DNA of 64,000 bases from Exiguobacterium sp. TNDT2 (GTDB taxonomy: Bacteria > Bacillota > Bacilli > Exiguobacteriales > Exiguobacteriaceae): positions 1 through 64,000 of the forward strand of contig NZ_QLVE01000030.1 of NCBI RefSeq assembly GCF_003331145.1, given 5' to 3'. Positions 58,585 to 64,000 of the stretch are shown here, in pieces. Within the stretch, counting starts at the first letter, position 1; the number at the start of each line of letters is the position of its first letter. Below the pieces are notes generated by a model. It was given only the letters and a program-made list of their open reading frames with translations, was not told where the DNA came from and made no database searches. The position numbers and the translations under genes are program-made.

Positions 58585-58621
58585 AAAGTGGTATAATCTG
58601 TTTAATTGGTCTGACCACTTT
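58585..58621. promoter_or_regulatory. Promoter with FadR-type operator upstream of the GntR gene
   Basis: A -10 TATAAT at 58592-58597 is followed 9 bases later by TGGTCTGACCA (58607-58617), an 11-bp palindrome matching the FadR-subfamily GntR operator pattern TNGTNNNACNA. A wider dyad AAAGTGGT (58585-58592) / ACCACTTT (58614-58621) encloses both. The position just after the -10 would suit autorepression. No good -35 was found. Confidence 0.6.
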
Positions 58622-58659
58622 AGAGAAAAAGCCATCCGAAAAGGGAGTTGAACGGTCAG

Positions 58660-59214
58660 ATGCATGAAAAACACGCATCCTCATTTCACGAAAACATTTC
58701 TAAAATCAGAACGTTAATCGTCCAGGCCGCGCTTGAACCGGGTGACCGTCTCCCGTCAGAACGGGAGCTCGCCGAGACGCTGTCGATTAGCCGTGCCTCG
58801 GTCCGTGAAGCGCTACGGGCACTCAGCTTCCTAGGGATCGTCGAGACAAGACATGGGGGCGGCACATTTTTATGCGAGCAAGACCGCCATCGCTATATCG
58901 AGATTTTGTCTGAGTTCATTGTCACGAAACAGACGAAGGCGTCGGACATTGTCGACATGTTGCGACTGCTCGAGCGTTTGGCATTGACCGAGGTCGAACC
59001 GACCCCGGAACGTATCGCGTTGCTCGAAGCGAGCGTACAGACGGATCGCGATTTCCGACAGCACCTCATCTTCGGATTGAAGAATGAACTGTTCATTCGA
59101 ATTTGGAGCGAAGTGAACCGGTTTTACGACGGGACAAATGCGGGCGACCTGTATAAGGAAGACGAACGAAAACGATTGTTGGAGATGTGGCGTGCGGCGG
59201 GGATGCCGGAATGA
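58660..59214 (+). CDS. GntR family regulator, FadR subfamily
   Basis: A 184-residue regulator. The winged HTH is at about residues 10-70 ([44 protein letters not shown]), and a shortened C-terminal FCD-like helical domain fills the rest (about 80-184). Family members respond to small carboxylic acids, and this one sits immediately upstream of accDA, where Bacillus has malic enzyme ytsJ. It may therefore control fatty-acid precursor genes. The start is uncertain: ATG 58660 lies 12 bases after AAGGGAG, while TTG 58648 lies directly next to it. A matching operator lies in its own promoter. Confidence 0.8.
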   Translation: MHEKHASSFHENISKIRTLIVQAALEPGDRLPSERELAETLSISRASVREALRALSFLGIVETRHGGGTFLCEQDRHRYIEILSEFIVTKQTKASDIVDMLRLLERLALTEVEPTPERIALLEASVQTDRDFRQHLIFGLKNELFIRIWSEVNRFYDGTNAGDLYKEDERKRLLEMWRAAGMPE

Positions 59215-59228
59215 ACGAGGGGGAAGCG

Positions 59229-60083
59229 ATGACTGCTTTTTTCAAGAGACCGAAACGATATATGCCATTGCGTCAACGAGAACCGAAAATTGACGCTCCA
59301 CAAGGCTTGATGACGAAATGTCCATCTTGTAAATATATGCATTACACGAAACAGTTAAATGAAAATCATAAAGTATGTGATTGCGGCTATCATTTCCCGC
59401 TCAGTGCAGATGAGCGGATTCGTATGTTGGTCGACGATCAATCGTTTGAAAAATTCGCGGGACCGCTCGTGAAAGAGAACCCGTTAAATTTTCCAGATTA
59501 TGAGGACAAATTAGAAAAGGACAGGGAGCGAACTGGGATTGAAGAAGCGATCGTTTGTGGCCGCGCCACGATTGACGGCCTCTCTGTCGTCGTCTGCGTC
59601 ATGGATGCCCGCTTCCGAATGGGGTCGATGGGGGCTTATGTCGGAGAAGCGATCGCTTCAGCCGTCCGGACCGCGACGAAAGAACGTTTGCCGGTCGTGC
59701 TGTTCACGGCCTCAGGCGGTGCCCGTATGCAAGAAGGTATGGTCAGCTTGATGCAGATGGCCAACACGTCGATTGCGTTGAAGCAACACGATGAGGCCGG
59801 CCTATTGTACGTCGCCTACTTGACGCACCCGACGACAGGCGGCGTGTCAGCTAGTTTTGCGATGCTCGGGGACGTGAACGTCGCCGAACCTGGGGCGTTG
59901 ATCGGCTTTGCCGGACGACGTATCATCGAGCAAACGATTCGTGAGAAATTGCCAGACAACTTCCAAACTGCCGAGTTCTTATTAGAAGCTGGTCAACTTG
60001 ACGCCGTCGTTCATCGTGAACAGATGCGTTCGTTCTTGAAGAAGATGATCGAGTTACACGGCGGGGAGGTCCATCATGTTTGA
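59229..60083 (+). CDS. accD: Acetyl-CoA carboxylase carboxyltransferase beta subunit
   Basis: A 284-residue crotonase-fold subunit that, with AccA, transfers CO2 from carboxybiotin to acetyl-CoA. The N-terminal zinc ribbon is C-x2-C (CPSC) plus a second knuckle reading CDC, which is C-x-C instead of the usual C-x2-[25 protein letters not shown] and [11 protein letters not shown] form the acyl-CoA/biotin site. ATG 59229 has GAGGGGG upstream. The end overlaps accA by 8 bases (ATG within the last codons), giving translational coupling. Confidence 0.94.
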   Translation: MTAFFKRPKRYMPLRQREPKIDAPQGLMTKCPSCKYMHYTKQLNENHKVCDCGYHFPLSADERIRMLVDDQSFEKFAGPLVKENPLNFPDYEDKLEKDRERTGIEEAIVCGRATIDGLSVVVCVMDARFRMGSMGAYVGEAIASAVRTATKERLPVVLFTASGGARMQEGMVSLMQMANTSIALKQHDEAGLLYVAYLTHPTTGGVSASFAMLGDVNVAEPGALIGFAGRRIIEQTIREKLPDNFQTAEFLLEAGQLDAVVHREQMRSFLKKMIELHGGEVHHV

Positions 60084-61011
60084 TCCAATCAAAGAAGTAA
60101 ACGAACAGCTCGGGAAGCTGCGCGAGACGGCGGAGACAAAAGGCATCGATTTATCACGTGAGATGCGTCACCTTGAAGCGAAGCTTCATCGATTAGAAAA
60201 AGACATTTATGGGAATATCAAACCGTGGGATCGCGTACAATTGGCGCGAAACCCGAAACGACCGACAACGCTCGATTATATCGCCCAGCTGTTCCCGGAT
60301 TTCATCGAGTTGCATGGTGACCGTCACGGCTATGATGATGCTGCCATTATAGCGGGACTGGCCACGCTCGATGGGACGCCGGTGACGATCATCGGTCATC
60401 AACGGGGGCGGAACACAAAAGAGAACATGCACCGCAACTTTGGTATGCCGCACCCAGAAGGCTATCGCAAAGCGCTTCGGTTTATGAAGCAAGCGGAAAA
60501 GTTCAACCGTCCGGTCATCACGTTCATCGACACAAAAGGTGCTTATCCTGGGAAAGCGGCGGAAGAGCGTGGACAAAGCGAGGCGATTGCGCGCAACTTG
60601 TTCGAGATGGCGACGTTGAAAGTCCCAATCATCTCGATCGTCATTGGAGAAGGCGGATCGGGCGGGGCGCTCGGGATTGGTGTATGTGACCGTCTGCTTA
60701 TGTTAGAGAACAGTACGTATTCGGTCATTTCACCGGAAGGCGCGGCTGCCCTGTTATGGAAAGACGCCAAGCTCGCCGAACGTGCAGCAGAAACAATGAA
60801 GATTACAGCACAAGATTTGTTAAATTTAGGGATTGTGGATGAAGTCGTCACCGAGGTGTTCGGTGGGGCCCATATCGATGTGTCATTACAGTCATCACTC
60901 TTAAAACCTGTATTAGCACAACACATGATGGAGTTGCGAGGTCGGACTCAAAATGAGTTGTTGCAAGGGCGGGCCGCCAAATATCATCAAATTGGCACAA
61001 TTGGCTCGTGA
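60076..61011 (+). CDS. accA: Acetyl-CoA carboxylase carboxyltransferase alpha subunit
   Basis: A 311-residue partner of AccD in the malonyl-CoA-forming carboxyltransferase. Residues 1-90 form the N-terminal helical part. [25 protein letters not shown] (about 117-141), [23 protein letters not shown] (about 155-177) and [12 protein letters not shown] (about 192-203) are the conserved active-site loops. It starts within the end of accD. Biotin carboxylase subunits are not in the window. Confidence 0.95.
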   Translation: MFDPIKEVNEQLGKLRETAETKGIDLSREMRHLEAKLHRLEKDIYGNIKPWDRVQLARNPKRPTTLDYIAQLFPDFIELHGDRHGYDDAAIIAGLATLDGTPVTIIGHQRGRNTKENMHRNFGMPHPEGYRKALRFMKQAEKFNRPVITFIDTKGAYPGKAAEERGQSEAIARNLFEMATLKVPIISIVIGEGGSGGALGIGVCDRLLMLENSTYSVISPEGAAALLWKDAKLAERAAETMKITAQDLLNLGIVDEVVTEVFGGAHIDVSLQSSLLKPVLAQHMMELRGRTQNELLQGRAAKYHQIGTIGS

Positions 61012-61022
61012 AAACGTTAACA

Positions 61023-61074
61023 ACCGCTTCGGGTTCACGTTCATTCACTCACGGGTTGACTGTTTTTGAACACA
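61023..61074 (+). terminator. Possible weak terminator of accDA
   Basis: AACAACCG pairs imperfectly with CGGGTTG across a long loop, followed by TGTTTTTG. The pairing is poor, and readthrough into pfkA is possible. Confidence 0.35.
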
Positions 61075-61105
61075 CCTCATGCTTTTTTTTCACATACTTG
61101 TGTTG

Positions 61106-61135
61106 TAAAACAAAGGTCAGACATGGTATTTTATT
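61106..61135 (+). promoter_or_regulatory. Possible promoter of pfkA
   Basis: -35 TTGTAA (61106-61111) and -10 TATTTT (about 61130-61135) at an 18-base spacing, about 36 bases before the start codon. Weak match. Confidence 0.4.
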
Positions 61136-61159
61136 TTCAGATTTCGTTAAAACACATAA

Positions 61160-62140
<981 letters not shown>

Positions 62141-62164
62141 CGAGTACCAGTGAACTCCACAGAG

Positions 62165-62196
62165 ACGGGATCAGGTCAAACGACCTCCCGTTTTCT
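62165..62196 (+). terminator. Intercistronic hairpin between pfkA and pyk
   Basis: ACGGGATCAGGTC / GACCTCCCGT stem with a small bulge and AAAC loop, followed by TTTTCTG. It may partly end transcription before pyk. Confidence 0.55.
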
Positions 62197-62235
62197 GTGT
62201 GTAAATGTAATACATCCCCTAGGAGGTTTTTATTT

Positions 62236-63978
62236 ATGCGTAGAACGAAAATTGTATGTACGATTGGACCAGCTTCAGAGAAACGTCTTCCGGAAATGAT
62301 TGAAGCCGGTATGAACGTCGCACGTCTCAACTTCTCTCACGGTGACTACGAAGAGCACGGTGCGCGAATCCGCGACATCCGTGAAGCATCAAAAGCTGCG
62401 GGTAAAATTGTGACGGTTCTTCTTGATACGAAAGGTCCTGAAATTCGTACACATACGTTTGAAGAAGGAAAAGCACTCCTTGAAAAAGGTAAGGAAGTCA
62501 TCATCGTCTCGACAGAAGAAATCGTCGGAACGAAAGACCGTTTCTCGGTCACGTACGAAGGTTTGTACGAAGACGTTGAAGTCGGTTCACGCATCATGCT
62601 CGACGACGGACTCATCGGTCTTCTTGTCGTTGAAAAACTTCCGAACCGTGATCTTCGTTGCGTCATCGAAAACGAAGGCGTCATCAAGACGAAGAAAGGT
62701 GTCAACTTGCCTAACGTCAAAGTGAACTTGCCTGCCCTTACAGACAAAGACATCGCCGATATCGAGTTCGGGATCTCACAAGACATCGATGTCATCGCGG
62801 CATCATTCGTCCGCCGTGCGTCTGACGTCGTTGAAATTCGTCAACTACTCGAGCGCAACAACGCCTCACACATCAAAATCTATCCGAAAATCGAGAACCA
62901 AGAGGGTGTCGATAACATCGACGAAATCTTGGCGATTTCTGACGGTTTGATGGTCGCTCGTGGTGACCTCGGAATCGAGATCCCAACGGAAGAAGTGACA
63001 CCAGTTCAAAAAGAATTGATCAAGAAGTGTAACGACCTCGGAAAACCGGTCATCACGGCTACACAAATGCTTGACTCGATGCAACGCAACCCGCGTCCGA
63101 CACGTGCGGAAGCGTCTGACGTTGCTAACGCCATCCTCGATGGTACGGATGCGGTCATGCTTTCAGGTGAGACGGCAGCAGGGGACTACCCAATCGAGTC
63201 AGTTCAAATGCAGGCAGCGATCGCTGTTCGCACTGAGCAAATGCTCGACTATAAGAACTTGCTTAAAGATCGTCAGAAGCGCAGTGAACACACGGTAACG
63301 GATGCGATCTCACAAGCGGTTGCCCACACGGCAATCAACTTGAACGCAAAAGCGATTTTGACACCGACACAATCAGGTTACACGGCTGCTCGTACAGCGA
63401 AGTATCGCCCAGAGGCGAACATCATCGCGGTCACAGAGTCAGAGCGCGTGGCACGTCAATTGAACCTCGTTTGGGGCGTGTACCCACTCGTGGCTGACAC
63501 GATGCCGAACAACACAGATGAGATGTTGGTTCAAGCTTCAGAAGCGGCTCGTCACGCTGGATTCGTCACAGACGGCGACCTCGTCGTCATCTCGGCAGGT
63601 ATCCCGGCAGCGACCGCGGGTACGACGAACATGATGAAAGTTCACATCGTCGGTCACGCCCTTGCAAACGGACGCGGCATCGGTGAGCGTGGCCTCGTCG
63701 GTGAGGTCGTTGTTGCCAACAACGCGGACGAAGCAAATGCGAAAGCGAAAGACGGGATGATTCTGATTGCCCCGTTCACAGACAAAGAAATGATGCCGGC
63801 AATCGAAAAAGCGGCTGGTATCATCACTGAAGACGGTGGATTGACAAGCCATGCCGGCATCGTCGGGCCATCACTTCGTAAACCGGTCATCGTTGGTGTC
63901 GAAGCTGCGACAGCGACATTCCGCGATGGACAGATGATCTCGATTGACCCACTCACTGGTAAAATCTACAACGCGTAA
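62236..63978 (+). CDS. pyk: Pyruvate kinase with C-terminal PEP-utilising domain
   Basis: A 580-residue glycolytic enzyme making pyruvate and ATP from [27 protein letters not shown] (about residues 34-43) and [12 protein letters not shown] (about 238-249) are core motifs; ATQMLDSM (about 275-282) follows. The last ~110 residues contain [27 protein letters not shown], the PEP-utiliser mobile domain (TSHA histidine) typical of Bacillus/Geobacillus-type enzymes. AGGAGG lies upstream of the ATG; only about 20 bases of sequence remain after the stop. Confidence 0.95.
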   Translation: MRRTKIVCTIGPASEKRLPEMIEAGMNVARLNFSHGDYEEHGARIRDIREASKAAGKIVTVLLDTKGPEIRTHTFEEGKALLEKGKEVIIVSTEEIVGTKDRFSVTYEGLYEDVEVGSRIMLDDGLIGLLVVEKLPNRDLRCVIENEGVIKTKKGVNLPNVKVNLPALTDKDIADIEFGISQDIDVIAASFVRRASDVVEIRQLLERNNASHIKIYPKIENQEGVDNIDEILAISDGLMVARGDLGIEIPTEEVTPVQKELIKKCNDLGKPVITATQMLDSMQRNPRPTRAEASDVANAILDGTDAVMLSGETAAGDYPIESVQMQAAIAVRTEQMLDYKNLLKDRQKRSEHTVTDAISQAVAHTAINLNAKAILTPTQSGYTAARTAKYRPEANIIAVTESERVARQLNLVWGVYPLVADTMPNNTDEMLVQASEAARHAGFVTDGDLVVISAGIPAATAGTTNMMKVHIVGHALANGRGIGERGLVGEVVVANNADEANAKAKDGMILIAPFTDKEMMPAIEKAAGIITEDGGLTSHAGIVGPSLRKPVIVGVEAATATFRDGQMISIDPLTGKIYNA

Positions 63979-64000
63979 TCGAATGCCAATCGAACCGACT

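Noticed and set aside
62236-63978. Fused C-terminal domain of pyruvate kinase as a novelty
   Set aside because: The PEP-utiliser extension is well known in Bacillus and Geobacillus pyruvate kinases.

Overview
The window looks like chromosomal core DNA from a low-GC-phylum Gram-positive (Firmicutes) organism of intermediate GC content, most likely Exiguobacterium or a close relative. Three things point there. Gene order repeatedly matches the Bacillus subtilis yt* region (ytfP-murJ-rsuA-ytzE; thpR-ytlQ-amyX-ytmP-trmB; ytoP-ytpP-ytpQ-ytpR-[sftA]-murC; ytxG-ytxH-aroA-ccpA; acuCBA<->acsA; tyrS/rpsD-ytsP-ezrA; nadK-tpx-ytxK-ackA; ytoI-ytpI-nrnA-dnaE; accD-accA-pfkA-pyk). Regulatory RNAs are Bacillus-type (tyrosine T-box, S4 leader). 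Sporulation genes that sit in this neighbourhood in Bacillus (ytrH/ytrI) are absent. Genus assignment is inference.

Layout. 1-13 kb: an uncharacterised anchored protein, a MazG-like pyrophosphohydrolase, a BaiN/YtfP flavoprotein, the lipid II flippase MurJ with RsuA, a small DeoR-type regulator divergent from a PepV-type dipeptidase, an MFS permease, and the run thpR-ytlQ-pullulanase-ytmP. 13-20 kb: a 36-residue membrane peptide, trmB, an unknown secreted/anchored protein, a 229-bp IS3/IS150-type deletion remnant, the dhaKLM dihydroxyacetone kinase operon, an M42 aminopeptidase and a lone PTS_EIIC_2 permease. 20-30 kb: ytpPQR, a motor-less SftA-like protein, murC, dps, an M29 aminopeptidase, ytxGH, aroA and ccpA. 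30-40 kb: acuCBA divergent from acsA with a CcpA site between them, a class A PBP, T-box-tyrS, a small alarmone synthetase, and rpsD with its leader. 40-52 kb: ytsP, ezrA, amidohydrolase, NAD kinase, tpx, ytxK, ackA, a 3D-domain wall protein, UspA, a degenerate SDR, a phosphoesterase and an M24 peptidase. 52-64 kb: ytoI, ytpI, nrnA, dnaE, a FadR-type regulator, accDA, pfkA and pyk.

How the genes work together. Central carbon flow dominates. Pyk and PfkA (glycolysis), AckA and AcsA (acetate out and in, the latter controlled by AcuA acetylation and AcuC deacetylation), DhaKLM (dihydroxyacetone into glycolysis), pullulanase (glucan debranching) and the AccDA carboxyltransferase lie close to CcpA, their likely carbon-catabolite regulator. 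Wall growth and division form a second theme (MurJ, MurC, EzrA, class A PBP, 3D-domain protein).

I found no convincing candidate for a new multi-gene system. The best oddities are the IS remnant lodged in the loop of a convergent terminator, the SftA-like protein lacking its motor, degenerate active sites in DnaE (PHP domain) and an SDR, a shortened zinc knuckle in AccD, and several probable operators.
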